NCBI RefSeq assembly: GCF_900091575.1
Contig: NZ_FMCR01000002.1
Coordinates: 403,760 to 467,759 of the forward strand
Direction: 5' to 3'
DNA from: Micromonospora saelicesensis
GTDB taxonomy: Bacteria; Actinomycetota; Actinomycetes; Mycobacteriales; Micromonosporaceae
Length of the DNA stretch: 64,000 nucleotides
The translations under genes were made by a program, and so were the position numbers. A model generated the notes under the pieces. That model saw only the letters and a program-made list of their open reading frames with translations, was not told where the DNA came from and searched no databases. Numbering within the stretch: the stretch's first letter is position 1; each line of letters starts with the position of its first letter. This document shows, piece by piece, positions 15,863-27,200 of this stretch.

Positions 15863-17089
15863 TCAGATGATCATGTGGGTCCAGTAGCTGAGCCAGAGCA
15901 CGAACAGCACGCCCTGCACCACGGCGAGCGTCGCGGTCAGCCACACGTCGACGCTGGCGTGGCGGGCCCAGCGGGCCAGCACCAGCGCCACCGGAAAGGC
16001 GGCGAGCAGATAGCGCAGCAGGCTCTTGTACACCGGCGGGCCCATCGACAGCGGCACCAGCACCATGAGGACGCCGTACACCAGGTAGGCCAGCTCCCGG
16101 CGGCGGAACCCGGCGACCAGCACGGCCAGGACGGCCACGGCGAACCACGCCCGAGCGGCGTCGCGCGGCTCCCCGGTCAACCCGTTGAGCAGCACCGGAA
16201 CGGGGTTCTGCACCTTGATGCCCCATCCGGTCTCCTGGGCGTGCTGGTAGGCGAACCAGTCCCCACCCCGCCACCGGCAGTACGCCATGAAGGTGAACCA
16301 TCCGGCGGGCAGCAGCAGCAACGGCCAGCCGATCCGGAGGTAGCCGAGCAGGGCGCGCGGCCCGAGCCGCCAGTCGTGCTGCCGGAGCAGCACCAGGGCC
16401 AGCGGCAGCGCCACGAGCAGGCCGACGGAGCGGCTCATCGCCAGGAAGTAGCCGATCACGCCGACCAGCAGCCACCGGCGTCGCTCGGCGTAGTAGAAGG
16501 CGGCCAACGCGAGGCAGACGAAGAGCGACTCGGTCAGCGCGGCCTGGAACAGGAACGCGGTCGGCAGCAGCACCAGGTACCGGGTGAACCGGCGGGCCGC
16601 GTACGCGTCGCCGAGCAGCAGCTCCGCCAGCCGGTAGCCGTACCAGAGCGCCAGCAGGAACGCGACGTTGCTGATCACCAGCAGGGCCAGCGCGTTGTCG
16701 CCGCCGAGCACCGCGCCGAGGGGCCGGGCCAGAAACGGGTACAGCAGCGGGAATCCGAAGTCTCGCCACGGCCCGGTCAGCGGCAGCTCGCTCAGCCGCA
16801 GGTAGAGCAGCGAGTCCCAGGCGAACCAGAAGGAGATCCACCGGTGCCCGGAGATCTCCCGCTGTTGCGCCCACATCAACGTCTCGTCGGCCGGCGGCGC
16901 GCCGGGGATGTCGTCCCAGGCGTGCAGGACCAGGAGCCCGAGCAGTGTGAGCAGCAGCTTCGCGCCGAGGAACAGACCGATGACGTACGGCCAGGGCGCC
17001 GGCACCCGGCGGGCCAGGCGCGCTCCGCCGCGGCCGGCCGCGACCGCCCGGGCGGCCAGCGTCGCCGCGCCGCTGCGCCACCGGTCCAT
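15863..17089 (-). CDS. PIG-V-like membrane mannosyltransferase
   Basis: This is a 408-residue GT-C type integral membrane glycosyltransferase with about nine to ten helices. The first extracytoplasmic loop carries the pattern FWFAWDSLLYLRLSELPLTG, matching the W-D-S motif of PIG-V/GPI mannosyltransferase II homologues, which use polyprenyl-phosphate-mannose. I chose ATG 17089 (purine-rich GGGGAAGCGGGG upstream); the frame is open for 76 more codons, but these read as non-protein and reach into the neighbouring gene. It is divergent from the flavoprotein at 17265. The pair may act in cell-envelope glycan assembly. Confidence 0.8.
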   Translation of the reverse strand: MDRWRSGAATLAARAVAAGRGGARLARRVPAPWPYVIGLFLGAKLLLTLLGLLVLHAWDDIPGAPPADETLMWAQQREISGHRWISFWFAWDSLLYLRLSELPLTGPWRDFGFPLLYPFLARPLGAVLGGDNALALLVISNVAFLLALWYGYRLAELLLGDAYAARRFTRYLVLLPTAFLFQAALTESLFVCLALAAFYYAERRRWLLVGVIGYFLAMSRSVGLLVALPLALVLLRQHDWRLGPRALLGYLRIGWPLLLLPAGWFTFMAYCRWRGGDWFAYQHAQETGWGIKVQNPVPVLLNGLTGEPRDAARAWFAVAVLAVLVAGFRRRELAYLVYGVLMVLVPLSMGPPVYKSLLRYLLAAFPVALVLARWARHASVDVWLTATLAVVQGVLFVLWLSYWTHMII

Positions 17090-17264
17090 CGCCCCGCTTC
17101 CCCGCTCCCCCGGACCGCCGGCCGCGCGGGGGAGTCGCTCTTCTCGTGGTACGCCGCAGCGCGCCCCGCCGAAGCGAGGACCAGCTATCACTAAGTGTGA
17201 CATTCTGCCCATAGCGGGTAGACGCCGCGCCTCAATCATGGCGGTGAGCAGGGAGCGCGTCAGC

Positions 17265-18818
<1,554 letters not shown>

Positions 18819-18881
18819 AGCCCAGCACGCTCTCGCGGCACGAGTCGACGCACGGATCATCGGCACTCCGTGGGCAGGTGC

Positions 18882-19700
18882 TCAACGTGGCAGGTGCGTG
18901 CAGTGGGCCACTGTGGCGTCGTCCGGGCTGTGCGCATCCGCGCCACCGGTGGTCTGCGCCTCGGCCTGCCGGACGCGGGCGATGACGCCGGCCGGCCCGC
19001 TGGCCCGAAGCAGGTCCAGCACGCCCGGCCAGTCGGTCCGACCGTACGGGTCGACGATGCGGCTGGCACCGTTGCTGAGCAACGCGACACCGTTCACGTC
19101 GGCGAGGGATCGGCTGCCGGTCACCGCTTCCCGCGCCGCGCGCGGGTCGTCCTTGGCGATCCAGTACCCGCCCGGCTGGTTCCGGCGGGCACGCAGAGCG
19201 GTGGCGCAGGAGGCTCGCACCCGGTCGTACTCTGGCGTTTCCTGAGCAATGCCGGTCAGCGGCACCGAGCATTCCCGCCGGGCAGTCATCTCGCGCTCAT
19301 CGGTGATCACCAGCGGGCCGGCGTCGACCTGGTCGATGACGAGGAAGGAGTCCGCGAGCAGGAGCCACTCCAAGCGGTCCTGGTGGGCGCGGACCATCGC
19401 GACGGTGGCCTGCGGGCTGCTGGGGTCCGCGATGTCGCAGGTGTCGCCGTGCTCGGCGGCGATCTCGCCGATGGCGGTGGCGAGAATCGCGGCGAGCTCT
19501 CGCTCGTCCCCGTGCGACAGGTGGCCGAGCAGCCCGCCGCCGAGGCGGTGCGTGTACCAGGCGACGCCGTGGGAGCAGAGTGACTCGGCTCCCGGAATGC
19601 CGGCACCGTCGAGCAGGACGACAGCGCCGGGAACCGCACCGACGAAGTCCTCGTTCGACCGATCGGCCCTTCCGGCGCTCGTCGCCAGGCTGACGTCCAC
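18882..19700 (-). CDS. PP2C-like serine/threonine phosphatase-fold protein
   Basis: The 272-residue protein has PP2C hallmarks. SNEDFVG and VLLDGAG supply the first metal-binding acids, a central block reads LLLADSFLVIDQ, and the C-terminus has VALLSNGASRIVD and DDATVAHCTH. The usual DGMGG motif is reduced to DGAGIPG. It has no membrane segment or sensor domain. Such stand-alone PP2C proteins may dephosphorylate PknB-type kinase substrates or act as integrity sensors. An unusual cluster of palindromes lies 72-120 bp before its GTG start. Confidence 0.72.
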   Translation of the reverse strand: MDVSLATSAGRADRSNEDFVGAVPGAVVLLDGAGIPGAESLCSHGVAWYTHRLGGGLLGHLSHGDERELAAILATAIGEIAAEHGDTCDIADPSSPQATVAMVRAHQDRLEWLLLADSFLVIDQVDAGPLVITDEREMTARRECSVPLTGIAQETPEYDRVRASCATALRARRNQPGGYWIAKDDPRAAREAVTGSRSLADVNGVALLSNGASRIVDPYGRTDWPGVLDLLRASGPAGVIARVRQAEAQTTGGADAHSPDDATVAHCTHLPR

Positions 19701-19771
19701 TCGCGGGCTCCTGTCTGAACTCGTGTCGCCGCTGTGTGGGTACGGCTGGTCGAGCGGGTCAGGTTGGTGGA

Positions 19772-19819
19772 GAGCGGTATACCTCAGAGGTATATCTATG
19801 ACTCAGAGGTATACCGCTC
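19772..19819. promoter_or_regulatory. Cluster of GGTATACCTC-type half-sites
   Basis: A perfect 14-bp inverted repeat, GAGCGGTATACCTC (19772-19785) and its complement (19806-19819), encloses a second palindrome, TATACCTC-A-GAGGTATA (19778-19794). Three half-sites are therefore packed in 48 bp, in the gap between the PP2C-like gene start and the end of the TetR gene. It differs from the operator at 20571-20610, so a different regulator is expected. Confidence 0.65.
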
Positions 19820-19865
19820 AACGAGACACATCCGGTCGGCGAGCCGCTGGCCGCAGCGCAACGGA

Positions 19866-20591
19866 TCACGTCGGGGGTCGGCTGGTGATGCCGTCCAGGA
19901 TGGTGGTCAGGTTGTGGTTGAAGGTCTCCTCGGCGTTGAGGTGGGCGCCGTCGATGACGAGTCGGGCCACTGTGGGGTACCTGCCGGTTCTCAACATGCG
20001 CGTGAGGTAGGGGCCGAGGCTGGCCTGGAAGGCAGCTTCATCGGTGCCGGTGGAACGCGCGGTGCGTCGTTCGGTGACCTCTCTGCGGACCGATCCGATG
20101 ACGAAGGCGTTGAGGGCGCCCACGGCTCGCTGGAGATCGCCGATGTCACGCACGCCGGGTGCCGCACTGAGCGCGGCGGCGGTCGCCTCGCCCACGGCGA
20201 GCGCGTGTGGTCCCAGGTGTGGCCGCCCGCCGAGCACGTCGGAGAACCACTCATGGTCAAGGGCGGCATCGCGGGTCGCGTGGGCGATGGCCAGCACCGT
20301 GTCGCGCCACCCGGGACGCTGGCCCACCTCGGCGATCCGGGCGTAGACGACGTCGACCATGAGATCGAGTAGCTCCGACTTGTTGATCACGTAGTCGTAG
20401 AGCCGCATCGGACCGACACCGAGCTCTTTGGCGATCTTGCGCAGTGACAGCCCGTCGAGGCCGTGCGCGTCGGCAAGCCTGATCGCCGTGGCGGCGATCT
20501 TCTCGCGGCTCAACGGCACCGGCACCGCCCGCGGCTGAGGTTCGGGCCGCTCCCAGACGGGCACCGGCTCGCTACCGTACGGTGTATCCAC
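19866..20591 (-). CDS. TetR-family repressor (TetR class C-terminal domain)
   Basis: The 241-residue product begins at GTG 20591 (TTG 20594 possible). The HTH reads LSREKIAATAIRLADAHGLD then GLSLRKIAKELGVGPMRLYD, YVINKSELLDLM. The C-terminal ligand domain has WRDTVLAIAHATRDAALDHEW, close in style to the tetracycline-repressor C-terminal family. The frame is open upstream to 21074 but there overlaps the divergent monooxygenase. The start lies inside the shared operator at 20571-20610, so it represses itself and its neighbour, the classic TetR/TetA arrangement with a TetX-like enzyme in place of the pump. Confidence 0.87.
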   Translation of the reverse strand: MDTPYGSEPVPVWERPEPQPRAVPVPLSREKIAATAIRLADAHGLDGLSLRKIAKELGVGPMRLYDYVINKSELLDLMVDVVYARIAEVGQRPGWRDTVLAIAHATRDAALDHEWFSDVLGGRPHLGPHALAVGEATAAALSAAPGVRDIGDLQRAVGALNAFVIGSVRREVTERRTARSTGTDEAAFQASLGPYLTRMLRTGRYPTVARLVIDGAHLNAEETFNHNLTTILDGITSRPPT

Positions 20592-20610
20592 CAATACAGT
20601 GTACGGTAGC
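20571..20610. promoter_or_regulatory. TetR operator overlapping both divergent starts
   Basis: GCTACCGTAC (20571-20580) and GTACGGTAGC (20601-20610) are perfect arms. Inside them TGTAT (20583-20587) and ATACA (20594-20598) continue the symmetry, giving 15 of 17 matching positions per arm around a 6-bp centre. The TetR GTG/TTG start lies within it and the monooxygenase GTG lies 3 bp beyond it. Confidence 0.72.
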
Positions 20611-20613
20611 GGC

Positions 20614-21741
20614 GTGAGAACGCGAATTGCGATCGCCGGTGGTGGACTCGGCGGGTTGACGCTGGCTCGGATCCTGCACCGACACGGCATCGACACCGTG
20701 GTGTACGACCGGGAAGCAAGCCGGTCCGCGCGCCCCCAGGGCGGTGCCCTCGATCTGCACCCGGAGTCCGGGCAACTGGCCCTGGCCGAGGCGGGTCTCG
20801 CCGGCCGGTTCCGATCCGAGGCGCGGCCCGACGGCGAGGAACATCGCATCCTCGACCCGACCGGACGCGTCCTGGTGCACCACGAGCCGCAACCTGGCTC
20901 ATTCTCCGGACGTCCCGAGATCGACCGGAGCGCACTGCGCGATCTCCTACTCGACTCCCTCCCCGGCGACACGGTTGCCTGGCGACACCGGCTCGTCGCC
21001 GCGACCCCCCGACCCGACGGCGGCTGGGAACTGACGTTCCACGACGGTCGCCGAACCAGCTGCGACGTCCTCATCGGCGCGGACGGCGCGCGCTCAGTCG
21101 TCCGGTCACTGCTGACCGACGTCGAACTGTCCTACGTGGCGACGCTCGTGGAGCTGAACGTCGAGGACGTCGACCAGCGTCATCCCGATCTCGCTGAGTT
21201 GGTCGGCCCCGGGAACCTGTGGTGTGTCGGGGTGAACCAGATCCTGGCAGCGCAACGTCTCGGCGACGGCAGCCTCCGGGTCGGGATCTCGCTGCGCGCG
21301 GAGGACCGGCCCCTGGATTGGTACCGCAGTAAACGCGCCCTGCTGGACCTGTTCGCTGGCTGGAACCCCCGCCTCACCGCGCTCATCGAGGCCGCCGAGG
21401 GCGCGCCGACGCCACGCCTGATCGAGGCGATGCCCATCGGTACGCGCTGGACCAGCCGGCCGGGCGTCACCCTCATCGGCGATGCCGCGCACCTCATGCC
21501 ACCGGTCGGCGAGGGCGCGAACCAGGCCATGCTCGACGCCGCGGAACTCGCCGGCCACCTCGCCGCCAACCCCGGCGACCCGAATTCGGCGATTCGGACG
21601 TACGAAGAGGCAATGTTCAGCAGGATTCACCCGATCGCCGAAATGTCCGCACGAGTCCAGGCAATGATGCTGTCCCCCACCGCGGCGGAAGACATCGTTC
21701 GCTTCTTCACCCGGCCGGCGGAACCGGCACGCGCAGACTGA
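20614..21741 (+). CDS. TetX-like FAD-dependent monooxygenase
   Basis: From GTG 20614 the product has 375 residues. The group A flavin hydroxylase features are the FAD motif IAIAGGGLGGLTLARIL, the block QGGALDLHPESGQLALAEAG, the DG motif VLIGADGARSVVRS and GVTLIGDAAHLMPPVGEGAN. The GGALDLHxxSGQ, PEIDRSALRDLLLDSL and GDAAHLMPP segments run in parallel with those I recall from TetX, the tetracycline 11a-hydroxylase. Divergence from a TetR repressor through one operator supports drug- or metabolite-induced expression. Tetracycline itself as the substrate is only a hypothesis; other polyketides are equally possible. Confidence 0.83.
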   Translation: MRTRIAIAGGGLGGLTLARILHRHGIDTVVYDREASRSARPQGGALDLHPESGQLALAEAGLAGRFRSEARPDGEEHRILDPTGRVLVHHEPQPGSFSGRPEIDRSALRDLLLDSLPGDTVAWRHRLVAATPRPDGGWELTFHDGRRTSCDVLIGADGARSVVRSLLTDVELSYVATLVELNVEDVDQRHPDLAELVGPGNLWCVGVNQILAAQRLGDGSLRVGISLRAEDRPLDWYRSKRALLDLFAGWNPRLTALIEAAEGAPTPRLIEAMPIGTRWTSRPGVTLIGDAAHLMPPVGEGANQAMLDAAELAGHLAANPGDPNSAIRTYEEAMFSRIHPIAEMSARVQAMMLSPTAAEDIVRFFTRPAEPARAD

Positions 21742-21793
21742 CATCTGGCGCTGACGCGATGCAGGTGCCGACTGCCGAACGGACGAGCGCTGT

Positions 21794-22396
21794 TCAAAGC
21801 TGGTCGAAGAACCGAGTAGCCCACGTCTCATTGCCCGTCGGTCCGAAGACCCACGCGTTGGGACCGTCGTATGGCGTGGCGAGGATCTGCTCGGGCACGA
21901 TGAGGTAACCGAGTCCGGTGAGTTCCTGCTCGATCCGTTGCCGGTCATCGGGGTGCAGGTAAGGGTTATGACCGCCCGGGCTGGAAGCCCCGTAGGTGGC
22001 AAGGCCACCAAATTTGCTCACATGCACGGTCAGGGACAGCGGAATCCGCGTGCGCTTCGTACGACTGCGGCTGGCCTCGGCGGGAATCCAGATTCTCCCG
22101 AAACAGGCAGAGTCCTGGGCCAGCCCCGAGTCACACGGACATCCATAGGCATGGCTCAGCCTCTCTGCGAGCCGGTCAAACCGGCCCTGAACCGCAGCGT
22201 GGTCGAAGTCCCGCGGCACCTCCAGACCATCACCGTCACCTCGCGCAACGCCCTCGTCCAACGCCGCCAGCGTCGGCTCCGGCACGACCCCCTCCACCAT
22301 GGCCCGCAGAATCGACTCCCGCCCGATGCCGCCCTGCACCGGCGCGATCGGCTCGTCCAACGCCCGGAGTATCGACCACCAATCCGCGTCCCCCAT
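21794..22396 (-). CDS. Hypothetical protein
   Basis: I do not recognise a family. From ATG 22396 the product has 200 residues; a second start 14 codons upstream (22438) is possible. It is acidic, has no signal or membrane helix, and contains a short CPCDSG motif near the middle (about residue 85). The C-terminal half (SLTVHVSKFGGLATYGASSP, later PYLHPDDRQRIEQELTGLGY and GPNAWVFGPTGNETWATRFF) looks globular and resembles small immunity or SMI1-like proteins in style only. It may be neighbour to the unknown gene at 22651, which is divergent. Confidence 0.62.
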   Translation of the reverse strand: MGDADWWSILRALDEPIAPVQGGIGRESILRAMVEGVVPEPTLAALDEGVARGDGDGLEVPRDFDHAAVQGRFDRLAERLSHAYGCPCDSGLAQDSACFGRIWIPAEASRSRTKRTRIPLSLTVHVSKFGGLATYGASSPGGHNPYLHPDDRQRIEQELTGLGYLIVPEQILATPYDGPNAWVFGPTGNETWATRFFDQL

Positions 22397-22650
22397 CGTC
22401 ACGCGTGCACCGTAAGCGGCACGCCATGGAGCAACCAACTGGTTTGCGCCGGTCCATCCACCCGCCGACCACTACCGACAGGCGCCGCGACACCGTCGGC
22501 CGCGGTTTGTATCTCCTCGGCCCAGGCACTCAGCCAGCCTTCGGTCAGAGCCAATGACCCCACCTCGCGTCCCTCATCCACGTCTGGATCCACAGTCTGG
22601 ATCCTCCGGCCACAAGCCAGAACCCTGCCCACGGGCGGCATAATTGGCCA

Positions 22651-23166
22651 GTGTTCGACTTCGGTATCGACGGGTATCAGCCACGTTGGTTAAACGGGGA
22701 AGACAGGGTCGCGCAGCATCACGGAGGCCGCCTGGGCCGGCTTGTCGGCCGCGTACTGACGTGTCCGTGGGTTGTGTGGGACACCAATAGCGACGAGTGG
22801 TTCGCCGACTGCCCGGTGGTGCTCGATTTCGCCGGGGAGCGTCTGGAAGTCAATCACCAGAAGTTCGATGACCTGTCGATCACTTGGAACTCGGTGGACG
22901 TGACCCGGCCGCCGGTGTGGCCGACATCGGACGACTTCCGGCTGGTCTGGCGCGATGACGCTCCCGCCGTGTTGGCTGCCCTGCGCGGGCAGCGGTTGGA
23001 GGCGGTCGAGCTTCTCGAATGGGCCGGCGGAGACCTGGCGGACGATTCCGTCGCTGTTGGCCTGCGCTTTTCGGACGGCTGGCTGACTCTGTACAACGCC
23101 TTGGACGAGAACGGGATCGCGTTCGGCCAGCTCGAGCCGGAGTACCGTCGACACCGAATGGGATAG
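22651..23166 (+). CDS. Hypothetical protein
   Basis: I do not recognise a family. The 171-residue product starts at GTG 22651 and is rich in Trp (seven, for example PRWLNGED, WVVWDTNSDEWFADC, ITWNSVDV). It has no signal peptide or membrane helix and seems a soluble beta-rich protein. Its codon use is less extreme in GC than the neighbouring enzymes, as for the gene at 21794. The two may be a pair of accessory genes. It ends 41 bp before the convergent DUF574 methyltransferase gene. Confidence 0.6.
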   Translation: MFDFGIDGYQPRWLNGEDRVAQHHGGRLGRLVGRVLTCPWVVWDTNSDEWFADCPVVLDFAGERLEVNHQKFDDLSITWNSVDVTRPPVWPTSDDFRLVWRDDAPAVLAALRGQRLEAVELLEWAGGDLADDSVAVGLRFSDGWLTLYNALDENGIAFGQLEPEYRRHRMG

Positions 23167-23206
23167 GCCTTCCCCCTGCGTGGACAAGCCCGGCGCGTGC
23201 AACCGG

Positions 23207-24097
23207 TCAGGGCTTGCGGGCCACCGCGCCGTAGATGGAGGCGTCGGCCAGGGGCGGACGCTGCTCCGGTGGCACCTGCGGCCGCCACTCGCTGACCGGG
23301 GCGATGCCCGGTTCGGCCAGCTCCAGACCGGTGAAGAAGCGGGCGAACTCGGCGCGGTCGCGGGGTACGGCGTCCTGCTTCATCCGGCCGGCGGCGAACT
23401 CGGCTTCCATCCGCCTGACGATCTCGGCGGGGATGTGGTCGGTGGTGAAGTGGGTCAGCGCCAGCCAGCTGCCCGACGGCAGAGCGTCGAGCAGGCGGGC
23501 GACCTGCTCGTGTGGGCGGTCGTCGTCGGTGAGGAAGTGCGTCACGGCGATGAGCACCAGGGCTACCGGTCGGGACAGGTCCACTGTGGCGTGCAGCTGC
23601 GGGTCGGCGAGGATCTTCTCCGGGTCGCGTAGGTCGGCGTCCAGGTAGGCGGTGGCGCCGGCCGGATCGCTGGTCAGCAGCGCCCGGGCGTGGACCAGCA
23701 CCATCGGGTCGTTGTCGACGTAGACCACCCGGGAGTCGGGGGCGACGGACTGGGCCACCTCGTGGGTGTTGTCGGCGCTCGGGATGCCGGTGCCGATGTC
23801 GAGGAACTGCCGGACGCCGACCTCCTCGGCGAAGAACCGGACCGCCCGGCCGAGGAAGGCCCGGTTTTCCCGGGCGAGCGTGCGTACCCCCGGGTAGACG
23901 GCCGCGATCTGGTCGCCCGACTCCCGGTCGACGGCGAAGTTGTCCTTGCCGCCGAGCCAGTAGTTGTAGCGGCGAGCCGGATGCACCGTCGTGGTGTCGA
24001 TCCGGTCGGCACCCCGACCCTCGGGCAATTCCGACGTGGACGGAACCGTCACGAGACCTCCCCAGGTCGACGGGACACGCTGCATCCGTAGAGTCAC
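23207..24097 (-). CDS. DUF574 / SAV2177-type SAM-dependent methyltransferase-fold protein
   Basis: The 296-residue protein matches the actinobacterial DUF574 family: HPARRYNYWLGGKDNFAVDR, the SAM-binding block FLDIGTGIPSADNTHEVAQS, VVYVDNDPMVLVHARALL, and VALVLIAVTHFLTDDD followed by GSWLALTHFTTD. The family has a Rossmann methyltransferase fold with SAM contacts but no settled substrate, and occurs in large paralogous sets in actinomycetes. An internal Val/Met at residue 17 could be an alternative start. Confidence 0.9.
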   Translation of the reverse strand: MTLRMQRVPSTWGGLVTVPSTSELPEGRGADRIDTTTVHPARRYNYWLGGKDNFAVDRESGDQIAAVYPGVRTLARENRAFLGRAVRFFAEEVGVRQFLDIGTGIPSADNTHEVAQSVAPDSRVVYVDNDPMVLVHARALLTSDPAGATAYLDADLRDPEKILADPQLHATVDLSRPVALVLIAVTHFLTDDDRPHEQVARLLDALPSGSWLALTHFTTDHIPAEIVRRMEAEFAAGRMKQDAVPRDRAEFARFFTGLELAEPGIAPVSEWRPQVPPEQRPPLADASIYGAVARKP

Positions 24098-24241
24098 CGG
24101 TCGTATCCAGAGGCCATCTTAAGCCGCACCCATGGGCCTGTGGGGCCCACCGACGCGCGGACGCCACCGGGGCGGGAAACCGCTTACCAGAGGGCTATTG
24201 ACGGTCGTCACTGGCTGTCAGTACCGTGATGCGGGCAGCGA

Positions 24242-24253
24242 GAAAGCGCTTTC
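24242..24253. promoter_or_regulatory. LacI-type operator GAAAGCGCTTTC
   Basis: A perfect 12-bp palindrome with a central CG, typical of LacI-family operators, lies 33 bp before the ATG of the ThuA/sugar dehydrogenase gene. It resembles the palindromes at 44103-44114 and 42921-42933, which flank a LacI operon. Confidence 0.65.
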
Positions 24254-24285
24254 CGACCCCTCACCGTCCGACAGGGAGCGCCCCC

Positions 24286-27200
24286 ATGCCCCGACACCTC
24301 CGTGCGTTCTGCCTGATCCTGCTCACCATCGCCACCGTGGTGAGCACCACCACCGCCCTGCCCGCCGAGGCCGCCCCGCGCTTCCGGGTGTTGGTCTTCT
24401 CCAAGATCACAAACTTCTACCACGACTCGATTCCGGCCGGCATCGCCGCGATCCAGCAGCTCGGCGCCGCCCACAACTTCGAGGTCGTCGCCACCACCGA
24501 CGCGGCGGCCTTCACCGACGCCATCCTCGCCACCTTCGACGCTCTCGTGTTCAACAACACCAACAGCCTCCCGACCTCGGGTGACCTGCTCAACGCCAGC
24601 CAGCGGGCCGCGTTGCAGACGTTCATCCGCAACGGCGGTGGTTGGGCCGGCCTGCACGCCGCCTCGGCCAGCGAACGCGACTGGCCCTGGTACGAGGGCC
24701 TGGTCGGCACGATCTTCGACTACCACCCCGACTTCTCGTCCACCGGCGGCACCTTCCCCGGCCGGGTCAAGGTGCTCGACCGGGCGCACCCCTCCACGCG
24801 CAACCTGCCGGAACTCTGGGAGCAGAGCGAGGAGTGGTACAACTGGCGGACCAACCCGACCGGCAACGTGCACACCCTCGCCCAGATCAAGGTGCGTGAC
24901 GGGATCAACGGCCTGGACGAGGGCGTCGACCACGCGTACTCCTGGTGTCAGCGCTACGACGGCGGCCGGTCCTGGTTCACCGCCGGCGGGCACGCCAGCT
25001 CCCAGTTCAGCACCCCGACCTTCCTGGAGCACCTTCGCTACGGCATCGAGTGGGCGGCCGGCGCGGTCGCCGGTGACTGCTCGGCCACCGAGACCAGCAA
25101 CTTCGAACGGGTGGGGCTGGTCACCGAGAACCTGGCCGACCCCTTCGAGTTGGCCGTCGGCCCGGACCGGAAGGTCTACTACATCCAGCGCACCGGTGCG
25201 CTGAAGGTGGTCAACTCCGACACCCTCCAGGTCACCACGCTGCTGGACTTCGCGTACACCTCGGCGATGACCGACCAGTCCGACGGGCTGCTCGGGATGA
25301 CCCTGGACCGCAACTTCGCCAGCAACGGCTGGATCTACCTGCTCTGGTCGGACAAGACGCTCAAACAGCTCAACCTGTCCCGGTTCACTGTCGCCAACAA
25401 CAGCGTCGCGCTCTCCTCGGAGAAACGTCTGCTGACCATCCCCACCTATCGGGGTGAGGGCCGGGCCAACTCGCACATGGGCGGGTCGCTCGCCATGGAC
25501 GCCGCCGGACGGCTCTACGCGGCGATCGGTGACAACACCGACCCGTTCGCCTCCAGCGGCTACACCCCTGTCGACGAACGCGCCGGCCGCGCCGCCTGGG
25601 ACGCCCAGGGCACCGCCGGCAACACCAACGACCTACGCGGCAAGATCCTGCGGATCACCCCGCAGTCCGACGGTACGTACACAGTGCCCAGCGGCAACCT
25701 CTTCCCGGCCGGCACCGCGAGGACCCGGCCGGAGATCTACGCGATGGGCATGCGCAACCCGTTCCGGATCACCATCGAACCGCAGACCAACGCGGTGCTG
25801 GTGGCCGACTACGGTCCGGACGCCCGCGCCGCCGACCCCAACCGTGGTCCGGAGGGGACCGTCGAGTTCAACCGGATCACCAGCGCCGGCAACTTCGGAT
25901 GGCCGTACTGCGTGGGCAACAACATCCCGTTCAACGACTACAACTTCGCCACCAACACCTCGGGGGCGAAGTTCAACTGCGCCGCACCGGTGAACAACTC
26001 ACCCAACAACACCGGCCTGACCACCCTGCCGGCGGCGAAGTCCGCGCTGGTCTGGTACGCGTACTCCGCCTCCACCCAGTTCCCCGAGCTGGGCACCGGC
26101 GGTGGCGGGCCGATGAGCGGCCCGGTCTACGACTACGACCCGGCCAACACCCGCACCACGAAGTTCCCCGAGTACTTCGAGGGCAAGTGGATCACCTATG
26201 AGCTGACCCGCAGGTGGTTCAAGACGCTGTCGATCCACAAGACGGCGCAGACCTTCAGCAACGCACGTTTCGGCCCCACCGCCGTGGGTGACCTCCAGTC
26301 GATCAACGGGATCTTCGGCAACATGAGCTGGATCCAGCCCTTCGAGGCGGAGTTCGGCCCGGACGGTTCGCTCTACGTCATCGACTTCGGCGAGGGCACC
26401 GGCAGCGGTCGCGGCGGCAGCAACGCCGGCGCGGGCATCTACCGCATCGACTACGTCGCCAACGGGCGGCCACCGACCGCGAAGATCGCCGCCACCCCGG
26501 ACAGCGGACGTACGCCGCTCGCGGTGACGTTCTCCTCGGCCGGTTCGTCCGCCGGTGACGGGTCGGCGCTCAGCTACGCCTGGGACTTCACCAACGACGG
26601 CAGCACCGACTCCACCGCCGCCAACCCGAGCTTCACCTACCCGACGGCCGGGAAGCACACTGCCCGGCTGACCGTGCGCAACAGCGGCAACGGGTTGACC
26701 GCCACCGCGGTCACCGACGTGGTGGTCGGCAACACCCGACCGACGGTGACCATCACAGTGCCCGACGGTGGGTTCTTCGACTTCGGCGACAAGATCCCGT
26801 ACACGGTGACGGTCACCGACCCGGAGGAGTCCACCATCGACTGCGCCAAGGTCACCGTGCAGACCCAGCTCGGCCACGACTCGCACGCCCACCCGCTGGA
26901 CGTCTACACCGGCTGCTCCGGCCTGCTCGCCACCGAGGCGGACGCCGGTGACGGCCACGGGCCGGGGCAGAACCTCTACACCCTGATCACCGCGCAGTAC
27001 ACCGACGGCGGCGCGGCCGGCGGCGTACCGGCGCTGACCGGCTCGACCCGCGTGCAGTTGCAGCCCAAGAGCAAGGAGGCCGAGCACTTCAGCGCCCAGT
27101 CCGGCGTCACGGTCAACGACCGGGCCACCGCCCGCGCCGGCAAGCGGCTCGGCGAGGTCGACCACAACGACTGGGTGGCGTTCGGGCCGGCGGACCTGCG

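Noticed and set aside
20592..21074. N-terminal extension of the TetR gene to 21074
   Set aside because: The extra 161 residues lie antisense to the TetX-like gene and have no fold-like pattern; the HTH is at the expected place when starting at 20591.
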